DNA from: Dickeya fangzhongdai
Lineage (GTDB): Bacteria > Pseudomonadota > Gammaproteobacteria > Enterobacterales > Enterobacteriaceae
Assembly (NCBI RefSeq): GCF_002812485.1
Contig: NZ_CP025003.1
Coordinates: 2,480,001 to 2,544,000 of the forward strand
Length of the DNA stretch: 64,000 nt
Reading direction: 5' to 3'
Shown: positions 18,068-25,846 of the stretch, piece after piece
How the letters are laid out: the number at the start of each line of letters is the position of its first letter
Numbering within the stretch: the first letter of the stretch is position 1
Translations under genes and position numbers: made by a program
The notes under the pieces: model-generated
Told to the model about the DNA's origin: nothing
What the model saw: only the letters and a program-made list of their open reading frames with translations
Databases searched by the model: none

Positions 18068-18760
18068 ATGATGAAATTCAAAACGGCTTTATTAATATCT
18101 TCAGTGTTATTACCTCTGTCCCACAGTTCTCAGGCTGCCTGGGAACTTGGCGATATCTGCTATGGCTATGCGACCGCCACGGGTTCGGGTTATTCCGGCG
18201 GCGCTTTATTGTTGGATCCGATCCCTGCCAATATGGAGATAACCGCGTTAAACCGGACGCAACTGGACTATAAAGGTGTTAAAGCCGCACTCGCCGGCGC
18301 TTATCTCAAAGTCACCGGGCCGAAGGGAAGCACTATTGTATATGTTACTGATTTATATCCTGAAGGCGGTGATTGTGCACTGGATCTGTCATTCAATGCG
18401 TTCGAGAAAATTGGCAATTTGCAGGATGGGAAAATTAATATCCAGTGGGAGCTGGTAAAAGCGCCGGTAAGCGGCAATGTGGTGTACAGAGTTAAAGAAG
18501 GTTCTAATCCTTATTGGGCAGCAGTACAATTCAGAAACGTCAAATATCCAATTATTGGGATGAAGTATCTGCGAGGCAGTCAGTGGGTTAGTGCGCCAAA
18601 AACAGATTACAATCACTTTATTCTGGAATTCGTTGGCAAAAATGATATTCCGATCGAATTTACCGATATCAAAGGCAATATATTAAGCGATACGCTTCCG
18701 CCGATGTCAGACAGCACGTCATCCGCCTATTTGATCACCGGAAAAGTCCAACTGCCCTAA
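18056..18760 (+). CDS. Secreted bacterial expansin (EXLX-type)
   Basis: Expansins loosen plant cell walls without hydrolysis and help bacterial colonisation. The 234-residue product has a signal peptide (about residues 6-27, cleavage after SSQA) and both expansin domains. The first domain closely follows Bacillus EXLX1: YATATGSGYSGGALLLDPIP, and VYVTDLYPEGGDCALDLS with the essential aspartate at about residue 99. The second, CBM63-like domain has SNPYWAAVQFRN (binding-surface aromatics Tyr-Trp) and TDYNHF. Two cysteines (about 35 and 107), absent from the Bacillus protein as I recall it, could form a disulfide, which would suit periplasmic folding before export, perhaps through the Out type II system. 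ATGs at 18056, 18068 and 18071 are alternative starts. Confidence 0.92.
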   Translation: MDVNMMKFKTALLISSVLLPLSHSSQAAWELGDICYGYATATGSGYSGGALLLDPIPANMEITALNRTQLDYKGVKAALAGAYLKVTGPKGSTIVYVTDLYPEGGDCALDLSFNAFEKIGNLQDGKINIQWELVKAPVSGNVVYRVKEGSNPYWAAVQFRNVKYPIIGMKYLRGSQWVSAPKTDYNHFILEFVGKNDIPIEFTDIKGNILSDTLPPMSDSTSSAYLITGKVQLP

Positions 18761-18791
18761 TCTCCATGATGACAAGATGCCCTTGAGTAAT

Positions 18792-18825
18792 GAGAGTTGC
18801 CGGTTACACCGGTAACTCTCTTTTT
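18792..18825 (+). terminator. Rho-independent terminator after the expansin gene
   Basis: A 12-base stem (GAGAGTTGCCGG with CCGGTAACTCTC, one G-T pair) is followed directly by five T residues, about 30 bases after the stop codon. Confidence 0.9.
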
Positions 18826-19158
18826 AGTCCCCTTCGCTTTTTTCATTAAATCGCAATCGCGACATTCGTGTTTTTGTCCGCAAGCCGGCTATCCACGCCG
18901 TGTGTTTCTAACCGCACAGCGTGCTGCCCACCGACACCCTCACCTGCCGCTCTGACAACCAACACCATGCGGCATGCCCGCAACATTCCCTTGACAGTTC
19001 AAGAATGCCAATGCAAAACTATACCGTACAGTTTAGTTAAAGACTCGGCACGATCTTATCGCTAACCGGGGAGCTAACACCGTGTAGAGAAGGTTTCCGC
19101 CTTCATCAGGGAAGTGTTACGTCATCAACAACAAGTTCTTTATTACAGGATACGTCAA
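18826..19158. other. Promoter region of the lipoprotein/pqi operon
   Basis: About 330 bases with no gene. It contains a TTGACA hexamer at 18991 and the TetR-type operator at 19016-19034; the exact -10 box is unclear. Confidence 0.5.
19016..19034. promoter_or_regulatory. TetR-type operator, copy 1 (pqi operon)
   Basis: The near-palindrome AAACTATACCGTACAGTTT is 18/19 identical to the reverse complement of the copy at 23826-23844 and shares its right half with the copy at 24697-24715. It lies 125 bases before the DUF3313 start, so it probably controls the whole 19159-23477 operon. Confidence 0.75.
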
Positions 19159-19824
19159 ATGAAAGCATTCGCCCGGGCCGCCCAGCCAGCCATCGTGACT
19201 CTCGCCATCTTTTTGGCCGGTTGTTCTGGTAGCCAGCAACCCTTACGCTACACCGGTATTGGGTCATCAGCCCAGCTGACCCCTAACAGTGGTGATGCAT
19301 CCGACCGAATCCCCTTCAGGTACGCCGCGCCGGTGGACTGGAAAAAGTACAACCGCATTATCATTGAGCCTGTCGTGGTTTATTCAGGCAGCGACAATCA
19401 GTTTGGCGACCTGTCCACCGCTGACAGGCAACAACTTGCTGCCTATATGCAAACAAAGTTCGAAGAGGCGCTGCGCCCGCGTTTCAGAGCAGCGACAGCA
19501 TCTGCGCCAGATGTTTTACGTTTGAAATTGACGCTTACCGGCGCGGAAACCACCACGCAGGTTGTCGGGACATTCACCAAATTCGACTTGGCCGGCGGGC
19601 CTTACAACATCGTGCAATCTATCCGTGGGAAAGAAGGCATGTTCAGCGGATCGGTGAGTTACGCTGTCGAGATCTACGACTCTACTTCCAATCGCTTGCT
19701 CCATGCCTATGTCGCCAAACAATACCCGAACGCTATGAATGTCTCTGCCAGCATTGGCTCGTTGAGTGCGGCAGAAGTCGGGCTCGATAAAGGCGCGGAA
19801 GAGCTGGCCGGCATCCTGAAATAA
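19159..19824 (+). CDS. DUF3313 family lipoprotein
   Basis: A 221-residue lipoprotein with the lipobox LAGC near residue 21 (IFLAGCSGSQQ) after a hydrophobic signal. The mature part resembles DUF3313 proteins (WKKYNRIIIEPVVVYSG, and a glycine/serine-rich SVSYAVEIYDSTSNRLLHAYVAKQYP). Function is unknown; the protein should be anchored in the outer membrane. The ATG at 19159 is preceded by AGGA; an upstream in-frame start at 19114 has no hydrophobic logic. It is first in a likely operon with the Pqi-type genes 140 bases downstream, and behind a shared TetR-type operator. Confidence 0.8.
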   Translation: MKAFARAAQPAIVTLAIFLAGCSGSQQPLRYTGIGSSAQLTPNSGDASDRIPFRYAAPVDWKKYNRIIIEPVVVYSGSDNQFGDLSTADRQQLAAYMQTKFEEALRPRFRAATASAPDVLRLKLTLTGAETTTQVVGTFTKFDLAGGPYNIVQSIRGKEGMFSGSVSYAVEIYDSTSNRLLHAYVAKQYPNAMNVSASIGSLSAAEVGLDKGAEELAGILK

Positions 19825-19968
19825 GCGATTCCCGTTGACCGGCAGAATCGCCCGCGACGCGTTCCCGTGGGCTCCTCGCGGTTATACCGGTGAATGTTAA
19901 AGACCACAGATAACCGAAAGCCGGTTATCTGTTTCACCTCTTAAATCTTGCTGAGTCTGTCCGCCGCG

Positions 19969-20598
19969 ATGAAAAGCTACCCGTATTTGATCGCCTGCCC
20001 ACACTGCGGCTGCGTGTATCGCCTCCGCCCTCTGGTCGGCAAAGATGTGGCGCAATGTGGGCGTTGTCTGACCATTCTTTATCGCTCACCCCCGATGGAT
20101 CCGGCACGTTTACTCCCTCTGGCCTTTGCTTGCGCCGTCACCTTTTTGATGGCCAATGCCTGGCCGGTCATGACGGTGAGTTTTCATGGGCTAACGCATG
20201 ACGTGACGCTCTGGCAATCCATGTGGTCGCTTGCTCAGGGCGATACCTTCCTGCTGGCGTGGTGTGCGGTGTTGTTCCTTATTCTTGCCCCTTCATTACA
20301 AATCATGCTGTTAACCTGGATTTTGTTGTTCGCAAGCGCCGGTCGACGAGCGCCGGGCTTTATTGCTCTCATGAAAACGCTGCGGTGGCTACGCCCCTGG
20401 AACATGATGGAAGTGGGCCTGCCCGGTTTTCTGATCGCAGCGGTGAAACTGTCCGGCCTGCTGGATGTTGCTGTCGAGCCCGGAGGGTGGTTTCTGGTTG
20501 CCTCATTGATGCTGGTTCTGATGATTACCCGTCAGGATAATCATTGGCTTTGGTCGCTTGACTCAGCCGTTCATCGCGGAAGGACGCATCATGCATAA
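19969..20598 (+). CDS. PqiA-type membrane protein, first half
   Basis: A 209-residue inner-membrane protein that corresponds to one half of PqiA/YebS. It has a CxxC zinc-ribbon pair (CPHCGC and CGRC, about residues 11-38) followed by about four transmembrane segments. Typical PqiA blocks are FLMANAWPVMTV and LRPWNMMEVGLPGFLIAAVKL. In E. coli PqiA is a single protein of about 417 residues with two such halves; here the halves are separate genes. PqiA works with PqiB and PqiC in moving lipids between inner and outer membrane. The ATG at 19969 begins the zinc-ribbon domain. The end overlaps the next gene by eight bases. Confidence 0.88.
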   Translation: MKSYPYLIACPHCGCVYRLRPLVGKDVAQCGRCLTILYRSPPMDPARLLPLAFACAVTFLMANAWPVMTVSFHGLTHDVTLWQSMWSLAQGDTFLLAWCAVLFLILAPSLQIMLLTWILLFASAGRRAPGFIALMKTLRWLRPWNMMEVGLPGFLIAAVKLSGLLDVAVEPGGWFLVASLMLVLMITRQDNHWLWSLDSAVHRGRTHHA

Positions 20599-21211
20599 AG
20601 CGCCTTCAGCTCGTCAGATGAATGTCTGCGATTGCCCGGTTTGCGGTCTGGTTTGCGACGCGCCGGCGCCGAATGACAGCGCAGCCCGTTGCCCACGTTG
20701 TCACACCCGGCTTGATGCACATTCCCCGGGAAGCACCGCCTTGTCGTGGGCTTTGCTGCTTGCCGCCCTGATTCTTTATATTCCGGCCAATACCTTGCCG
20801 GTGATGTACACCAGTCTGCTCGCCAGCGCCGGCGAAAGTACGATTATGACTGGCGTTATCGACTTCTGGCAGCACGGCTCGTATGGCATCGCCCTGATAA
20901 TATTCATTGCCAGCGTCGTGATTCCTTGCATGAAATTCCTGTCCCTGATGATCCTGCTGGTCACCGCGCGTCGAAAAAGCGTATGGGCAAGACGCGAGCG
21001 CACCCGGCTCTATCGCATAACGGAATGGATAGGCCGTTGGTCCATGCTGGATGTGATTGTCGTTGCGGTGGTGTGCAGCCTGGTTCGTTTTCATACGCTG
21101 GGGGAAGCGGAACCCCGCCCCGGCATTCTGTTTTTTGGACTGGTGGTTATCCTGACCATGCTCTCCGCCATGAGTTTCGACCCGCGTTCGATCTGGGAGG
21201 ATGAGCAATGA
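20591..21211 (+). CDS. PqiA-type membrane protein, second half
   Basis: A 206-residue partner of the preceding gene. The zinc ribbon is CPVCGLVC with CPRCH (about residues 12-36), and transmembrane segments follow. Family blocks include LYIPANTLPVMYTS and IPCMKFLSLMILL; WIGRWSMLDVIVVAVVCSLVRF near the end is strongly PqiA-like. AAGGA lies seven bases before the ATG at 20591, which overlaps the upstream stop, so translation is coupled. It overlaps pqiB by four bases. The split of PqiA into two polypeptides is seen directly; that they assemble together is inference. Confidence 0.9.
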   Translation: MHKAPSARQMNVCDCPVCGLVCDAPAPNDSAARCPRCHTRLDAHSPGSTALSWALLLAALILYIPANTLPVMYTSLLASAGESTIMTGVIDFWQHGSYGIALIIFIASVVIPCMKFLSLMILLVTARRKSVWARRERTRLYRITEWIGRWSMLDVIVVAVVCSLVRFHTLGEAEPRPGILFFGLVVILTMLSAMSFDPRSIWEDEQ

Positions 21212-22872
21212 ATCAGATGTTACCGGGCGAGATCACCGCCATTCGTCGCAACTGGCGTCATGCCGCGATCTGGTTCGTCCCGGTTATCGCGCTGGCGATC
21301 AGCCTCGCCATGCTGGTTCAGTCTCGGCTGGCCACCGGTCCTGACATCACCCTTTCCTTTCGCGGTGCGACAGGGCTTGAAGCCGGTAAAACCACGGTCA
21401 AATACAAAGACGTTACGGTCGGAATAGTAAAAGATATCGTTCTTAACGATGACGGTTCCCGTGTACTGGTCAGGGTTCAACTAAACAAAAACGCAGAGAA
21501 TCTGGCGCGTACCGGCTCACGGTTTTGGGTAGTCAGGCCACGCGTGGGGATGAGCGGCGTCAGCGGTATTGATACCCTGTTGTCCGGCGCCTATATCGGT
21601 GTGGACAAAGGCTATTCCTCGGAAACCCGGCGCGAATTTACCGGTCTGGAAACCCCTCCTGCCATTATTAATGACATGCCCGGCAGCCACTTTGCCATTG
21701 ACGCCGACGATTTGGGATCGCTGGATATCGGCTCACCGGTTTATTACCGCCGGGTACAGGTTGGGCGCCTTGCCTCTTACCATCTGAAAGAAGACGGCCG
21801 TGGCGTCAGTTTGCAGGTTTTCATTGACACGCCTTATGACCGACTGGTGCAGCCTGACACCCGTTTCTGGAATGTCAGCGGCGTCGACTTATCCGTCGGC
21901 ACCAACGGCTTTCGCCTGAAAACACAGACCGTGGCGGCGGTGCTGGCCGGCGGCATCGCGTTTGCCACACCGGATGGCAATAAAACGCCGGCGATTAACC
22001 CCTCTGTTAGCTATCGACTGGCGCAGGATCAGGAATCCGCCCTGTCGGCGCCGGACGGACCGGCAATTCCATTCCGGCTTCGGTTTGAACGTGCTTTGCA
22101 TGGTCTGGATGTCGGCGCGCCGGTAGAATTTTCCAGTGTTACCATCGGCCGGGTCGTGGCCGTCACGCTGGATTATAATCCCACCGGCTATCGTTTCCCG
22201 ACGGTAGTGGATGTTGAAGTGTACCCCGCACGTCTGGGGAGTTTGCTGAATAAACTCTCTGGTTCATCGTCATCGGCACCCTCTTCGCCGGCAGAAACCG
22301 TCAACAGAGCCGCCCAATTCACCCGCGACCTGGTCGCTCACGGGCTGCGGGCCCAGGCGGTTCCCGGTAACCTGTTAACCGGGCAGCTGTATATTTCATT
22401 CGATTTTGTGCCTGATGCCCCCAACGTTCCCTTTAATTCAAACGCTCGCCCTATCGAATTACCGACCGTCAGCGGCGGGCTGGATAAATTGCAGGCGCAA
22501 TTGGGCAGTATCGTCGCCAAAGTTAACAAAATGCCGCTGGAGTCCATCGGCAACAACCTGAACAACACCCTGGTTGAACTGAACAAAACGCTGCGGCTGG
22601 TCAATAGCCAGACATTACCGACGGCGAACAGCCTGATGAAACAAACGCAGCTGACGACGGAAAACGCCCAGGAACTGATAGCGGAAGACTCGCCATTGCT
22701 GATTCATTTTACCCAGACGTTGCAGGAAGCGAGCCGGACGCTACGCACCCTGAGGGAATTTACCGAACAGCTGGAGCGCAACCCGGAGTCGCTGCTGCGT
22801 GGGCGTACACCGGCTCCGACCCCTGACGCAGCGGATGACCGCGCTACTTCGCCCAAAGGAAAACATCCATGA
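21208..22872 (+). CDS. pqiB: PqiB-type MCE protein
   Basis: A 554-residue MCE protein. One N-terminal membrane helix (about residues 17-36, WFVPVIALAISLAMLV) is followed by three MCE domains: about 42-135 (LSFRGATGLEAGKTTVKYKD), about 158-220 (IDADDLGSLDIGSPVYYRR) and about 285-395 (FERALHGLDVGAPVEFSSV). A long helical C-terminus (about 440-535) fits the needle of stacked MCE rings through which lipids pass across the periplasm, as in E. coli PqiB. The start overlaps the pqiA second half (ATGA), and the stop overlaps pqiC (ATGA). Confidence 0.93.
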   Translation: MNQMLPGEITAIRRNWRHAAIWFVPVIALAISLAMLVQSRLATGPDITLSFRGATGLEAGKTTVKYKDVTVGIVKDIVLNDDGSRVLVRVQLNKNAENLARTGSRFWVVRPRVGMSGVSGIDTLLSGAYIGVDKGYSSETRREFTGLETPPAIINDMPGSHFAIDADDLGSLDIGSPVYYRRVQVGRLASYHLKEDGRGVSLQVFIDTPYDRLVQPDTRFWNVSGVDLSVGTNGFRLKTQTVAAVLAGGIAFATPDGNKTPAINPSVSYRLAQDQESALSAPDGPAIPFRLRFERALHGLDVGAPVEFSSVTIGRVVAVTLDYNPTGYRFPTVVDVEVYPARLGSLLNKLSGSSSSAPSSPAETVNRAAQFTRDLVAHGLRAQAVPGNLLTGQLYISFDFVPDAPNVPFNSNARPIELPTVSGGLDKLQAQLGSIVAKVNKMPLESIGNNLNNTLVELNKTLRLVNSQTLPTANSLMKQTQLTTENAQELIAEDSPLLIHFTQTLQEASRTLRTLREFTEQLERNPESLLRGRTPAPTPDAADDRATSPKGKHP

Positions 22873-23477
22873 GATTGATGCTGCCGCTGCTCGCTGTCAT
22901 CACGGTTCTGACGCTACCGGCCTGCCGTTCCCCACAGGTTCGCTACCATACGTTGGTTCCCCCTGCCGCCGGTGTGGTATACCCGCACCCGGCGTTATTC
23001 GAGATTGATTTATTACCGATCGAGGTACCGGCGCAGGTGGACAGGCAGCAGGTGGTAATTCGCGATGGTCAGGATGGCGCCATGATTCTTGACGACGATC
23101 GCTGGTTGAGCCCGCTGAGCGATGAGATTCACACGGCACTGTCATCACTGCTGGTCCAGCGGTCGGGCGCCCAAAATGCATCGGGGCAGCCCCTGCCGCG
23201 CGATATCCCGGTGCTGCGGATCCGAATGCAGATTCGACGCTTTGACAGCTGGCCCGGTCAGTTCGTCTCGCTAGACGCCGACTGGAGTCTTAGCGTCAAA
23301 AACGGAGATAAACGCCTGAAACTGTCTTGCCGCAGCCAGTTAACGGAAAGCGCCGTCGGCGATAACGCGCACCTGTTTTCTGCCTGGCAAAAGATTATTG
23401 CACAGGTCGCGACGCAGATGACGGAAACCGCCCGGCGGTGGCAACAACATGAGGGCAACATAGCCTGCCAATCGTGA
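22869..23477 (+). CDS. pqiC: PqiC/YmbA-type outer membrane lipoprotein
   Basis: A 202-residue lipoprotein with lipobox LPAC (residues 16-19) after a short signal peptide. The mature part contains RYHTLVPP and IDLLPIEVPAQVDRQQVVIRDG, typical of the ABC-type transport auxiliary/PqiC family, and SFDSWPGQFVSLDADWSL later. PqiC forms the outer-membrane end of the Pqi lipid-transport tunnel. It is the last gene of the operon, coupled to pqiB by an ATGA overlap, with a long hairpin about 80 bases downstream. Confidence 0.9.
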   Translation: MRLMLPLLAVITVLTLPACRSPQVRYHTLVPPAAGVVYPHPALFEIDLLPIEVPAQVDRQQVVIRDGQDGAMILDDDRWLSPLSDEIHTALSSLLVQRSGAQNASGQPLPRDIPVLRIRMQIRRFDSWPGQFVSLDADWSLSVKNGDKRLKLSCRSQLTESAVGDNAHLFSAWQKIIAQVATQMTETARRWQQHEGNIACQS

Positions 23478-23554
23478 AACAGAAAAGCGGTATGTAAATA
23501 AACAGAAGGAACCAACCGAGTGAGGCGTCAGTGCAGTGATGGCAGGCGTTTCCT

Positions 23555-23596
23555 GAAACAGGAGCCAGTTCGGTTACCCGGTCTGGCTCCTGTTTC
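23555..23596. terminator. Hairpin between pqiC and the micro-lipoprotein genes
   Basis: A perfect 14-base stem (GAAACAGGAGCCAG at 23555-23568 with CTGGCTCCTGTTTC at 23583-23596) lies between convergent transcription units. It lacks a long T tail but is placed to end both. Confidence 0.6.
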
Positions 23597-23614
23597 ATAC
23601 ACAGAGGCGTCGCG

Positions 23615-23695
23615 CTAAATATGACTGCCGATGGACAGGCAACCGTTCAGGATCATAGCAGCCATGATGATGCAAACCAGACCAACAATTCTCAT
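23615..23695 (-). CDS. Micro-lipoprotein, 26 residues (paralogue 1)
   Basis: A 26-codon frame starts MRIVGLVCIIMAAM and ends ILNGCLSIGSHI. It has a complete lipoprotein signal with lipobox LNGC, the cysteine at residue 19, leaving a mature peptide of only eight residues. The ribosome site AGGGAAG precedes the ATG. It is a clear paralogue of the next small gene (same MRI start, same cysteine position). Function unknown. Both genes lie behind a TetR-type operator on the minus strand. Confidence 0.7.
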   Translation of the reverse strand: MRIVGLVCIIMAAMILNGCLSIGSHI

Positions 23696-23734
23696 GTTCT
23701 TCCCTCACTCACAACCGAATAAGATGGCATCTCC

Positions 23735-23806
23735 CTAGAACAGGGAGACACAGCCGGTCAGCATACAGACAGCCGCAGTAAATCCTGCCAAAGCCAGAAT
23801 TCTCAT
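23735..23806 (-). CDS. Micro-lipoprotein, 23 residues (paralogue 2)
   Basis: A 23-codon frame reading MRILALAGFTAAVCM then LTGCVSLF. The lipobox is LTGC with the cysteine at residue 19, leaving a five-residue mature peptide. GAGGAA lies eight bases before the ATG. A TetR-type operator lies 20 bases upstream of the start, which places it in the promoter of this tandem pair. The similarity of the two peptides and of their ribosome sites argues that both are translated. Their role is unknown; a link to the pqi system is suggested by the shared operator. Confidence 0.75.
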   Translation of the reverse strand: MRILALAGFTAAVCMLTGCVSLF

Positions 23807-23825
23807 GCTCTATTCCTCAATAATT

Positions 23826-23844
23826 AAACTGTACGGTTTAGTTT
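23826..23844. promoter_or_regulatory. TetR-type operator, copy 2 (micro-lipoproteins)
   Basis: AAACTGTACGGTTTAGTTT differs at one base from the reverse complement of copy 1. It lies 20 bases upstream of the first micro-lipoprotein start on the minus strand. Confidence 0.75.
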
Positions 23845-24018
23845 ATATAAAGAAAAAACACTGTCAAGCCGCTGATTGTCTGAAAAGAAGCGGATAAAAG
23901 CGCGCTCAGCGCGTCATGGTGTGGCACCGGAGATGTCGGAGAACCGACGATGGTCGATGGGAACATCAGTAGCCGGCGGGGATTCATTTTCTAAATAAGT
24001 CGCCGGCCTGCGAGTGGC

Positions 24019-24645
24019 TTATTGGTCTTTCCGGAAAGAAGCGCCATGCAGGAAAAGCTCGACGCCGTTTCTCACCATTTCCCCGATCCGCGCCGGCGAA
24101 CAGTCGGGCGGTTCACGCTGCAGTAGCATCGCATCCGCTTCCGCTTTGACCAACGCCGTAAACTGTTTGGCCCTTAGCGCGGGATCTGCCTGAGTCAGCT
24201 CACCTTTTTGCATGGCATCGGCCATGAGATCAGCCAGCCTGGCCATACTTTCTTTCGTCCCCGAGCCCTGAAATAACTCGCCAATGTCAGAATGGCCGGC
24301 CTCGCCAACCACAATACGATAGATTTGCAGCGCCGGATTCCCGCCGGTCAGCACATGCATCATTTTCTCACCAAACCGCGTCAGCTTATTCTCCAGGGAA
24401 AGCAGCTCCGCTTCCGGCGTACTGAGTTCTGCCGCCGCCTCCGTCAAAAAGCGCGTACTGTAGGTGCGTACGATCGTCTCAAACAACTCTTCCTTTGAGG
24501 TGAAGTAGTTATAGAGCGTTGCTTTCGATCCCCCCACACGCTTAGCCACTTCATTCATGGATGCCCGCTCGTATCCGGTTTCCTGAAAAAGCTGAGTGGC
24601 GGCATCAATAATCGCCTGCCGTTTTTCCTCGGTCAGTGTTCGCAT
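24019..24645 (-). CDS. TetR/AcrR family regulator (AefR-like C-terminus)
   Basis: A 208-residue repressor. The N-terminal TetR helix-turn-helix is clear (IIDAATQLFQETGYERASMNEVAKRVGGSKATLYNYFTSKEELF, residues 12-55). The C-terminal part (YRIVVGEAGHSDIGELFQGSG) resembles the AefR/TetR_C_7 ligand-binding domain. A TetR-type palindrome lies 52 bases upstream of its start, and two more copies lie before the micro-lipoproteins and the pqi operon, so this protein is the obvious candidate to control all three units and itself. The ligand is unknown; a membrane-active compound would fit. Confidence 0.88.
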   Translation of the reverse strand: MRTLTEEKRQAIIDAATQLFQETGYERASMNEVAKRVGGSKATLYNYFTSKEELFETIVRTYSTRFLTEAAAELSTPEAELLSLENKLTRFGEKMMHVLTGGNPALQIYRIVVGEAGHSDIGELFQGSGTKESMARLADLMADAMQKGELTQADPALRAKQFTALVKAEADAMLLQREPPDCSPARIGEMVRNGVELFLHGASFRKDQ

Positions 24646-24696
24646 TACTCCTCCTCTGGCACCTGTCCGGATGGTTCAGTCAGCGTTATTTTTAGG

Positions 24697-24715
24697 TAAC
24701 CGGACAGTACAGTTT
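24697..24715. promoter_or_regulatory. TetR-type operator, copy 3 (autoregulation)
   Basis: TAACCGGACAGTACAGTTT keeps the right half GTACAGTTT of the other two copies; its left half matches the mirrored half at six of nine positions. It is 52 bases before the TetR start. Confidence 0.65.
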
Positions 24716-25084
24716 AATTATGTCGCAGTATGCCATATTTCAGCAGTTCAAGAAACCGCACGGCGTCGGCCATCCCCCTTATTCGCAAGACGAATGTCGA
24801 TAACAGCGCATTCAGCACTTAAAATTGTACATTTGTATTAAAATAGATATTTAAGTTCGAAAAGTTAAATCTTATAAAAATAAATCAGAATTAAATTCTT
24901 TTTATAAGATAACAAATGGTTTTTTGATCCAAAAGTTCATTCTGTTTTTTTGAGCAAGACTGTCAAATCCACGCTATTCTCTTCTTACTGCCGGCAAGGA
25001 TACGATGCAGGCCAGATTACGGAACGCCGATATTGCCCGCTTTCATCGTGGGCTGGCGTTCCCGCTGACGCCCGGAGAGGAACC
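24716..25084. other. AT-rich intergenic region
   Basis: About 370 bases between divergent regulators, with a notably AT-rich core at 24820-24930. No gene is supported; promoters for the two flanking genes are expected at its ends. Confidence 0.5.
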
Positions 25085-25645
25085 ATGAGATCGAAAAGCG
25101 AAATCACAGCAGAACAGCTGATACGCAGCGCAGCGACCATCATTCGGCGTGATGGCCTGCACGCCTGTACACACCGGGCAGTCGCTGAAGAAGCACAGAT
25201 GTCGCTGGGCGCCACCACCTACCACTTTAAAACGCTGGATGACCTGCTGGCCGCGGTGATGCATCAGGCGATTGAAGACTTTGCGGTCAGCACCCGGCAT
25301 TGGCTTTCTCTGCACGGAGCCGACGATCCCGCCGGGATCCTGACCGATTTCGTCTTCTGGACTATCGGCGAGCGCTCAAGGCTGACTCGTGAATATGAAC
25401 TGTTCGTCGCTGCGGTTTCCCGCCCTCTTCTGCGTCCACACGCTGCCGAGTGGCTACAAGCTCACGAAACGATATTGGGCGAGCATTTCGGTTTCAGCCG
25501 CCCGGTGTCACAGGCGGCGGTATCGTTCACCGATGCCTGGTTGATGCGCGGTGTTCTGAGCGGCATCGATGATTTGCCGGATGCGGCGGTGATTCGGGCG
25601 GCTTTTCACGCCATCGTCACCAACCGGTCCGCCATCGGCCCTTAA
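25085..25645 (+). CDS. TetR family regulator
   Basis: A 186-residue TetR-family regulator. The DNA-binding domain spans about residues 8-52 (LIRSAATIIRRDGLHACTHRAVAEEAQMSLGATTYHFKTLDDLL), with the typical YHF after the recognition helix. The C-terminal domain is not diagnostic. GGAGAGGAACC precedes the ATG at 25085; the frame is open for 45 codons upstream but without a ribosome site. It lies 200 bases before an orphan solute-binding protein gene on the same strand and may regulate it. Confidence 0.82.
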   Translation: MRSKSEITAEQLIRSAATIIRRDGLHACTHRAVAEEAQMSLGATTYHFKTLDDLLAAVMHQAIEDFAVSTRHWLSLHGADDPAGILTDFVFWTIGERSRLTREYELFVAAVSRPLLRPHAAEWLQAHETILGEHFGFSRPVSQAAVSFTDAWLMRGVLSGIDDLPDAAVIRAAFHAIVTNRSAIGP

Positions 25646-25766
25646 GGCACACCTGTGCGGGTCACGGTCACCCGCCACTATTGAAACGAAACATGTTCCT
25701 CCGGGGCGGCCAACTGCCCCGGCAGGCATGGCTTTGCCGGTAATAACCAACCGGCGAAATTGGAGC

Positions 25767-25834
25767 AGTACCTACACGGGCAAAGTACCTGCATGAAAAA
25801 AGTACCTGCATGGGAAAAGTACCTACACGTAACC
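25767..25834 (+). repeat. Four tandem 17-base repeats before the solute-binding protein gene
   Basis: Units AGTACCTACACGGGCAA, AGTACCTGCATGAAAAA, AGTACCTGCATGGGAAA and AGTACCTACACGTAACC start at 25767, 25784, 25801 and 25818, exactly 17 bases apart. The array ends 12 bases before the start codon, so it lies in the 5' untranslated region just upstream of the ribosome site. Confidence 0.93.
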
Positions 25835-25846
25835 AAGGACTATCGT

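Noticed and set aside
25760..25846. N-terminal extension of the solute-binding protein through the 17-base repeats
   Set aside because: A proper ribosome site and signal peptide start at 25847; the extension would bury the signal peptide.
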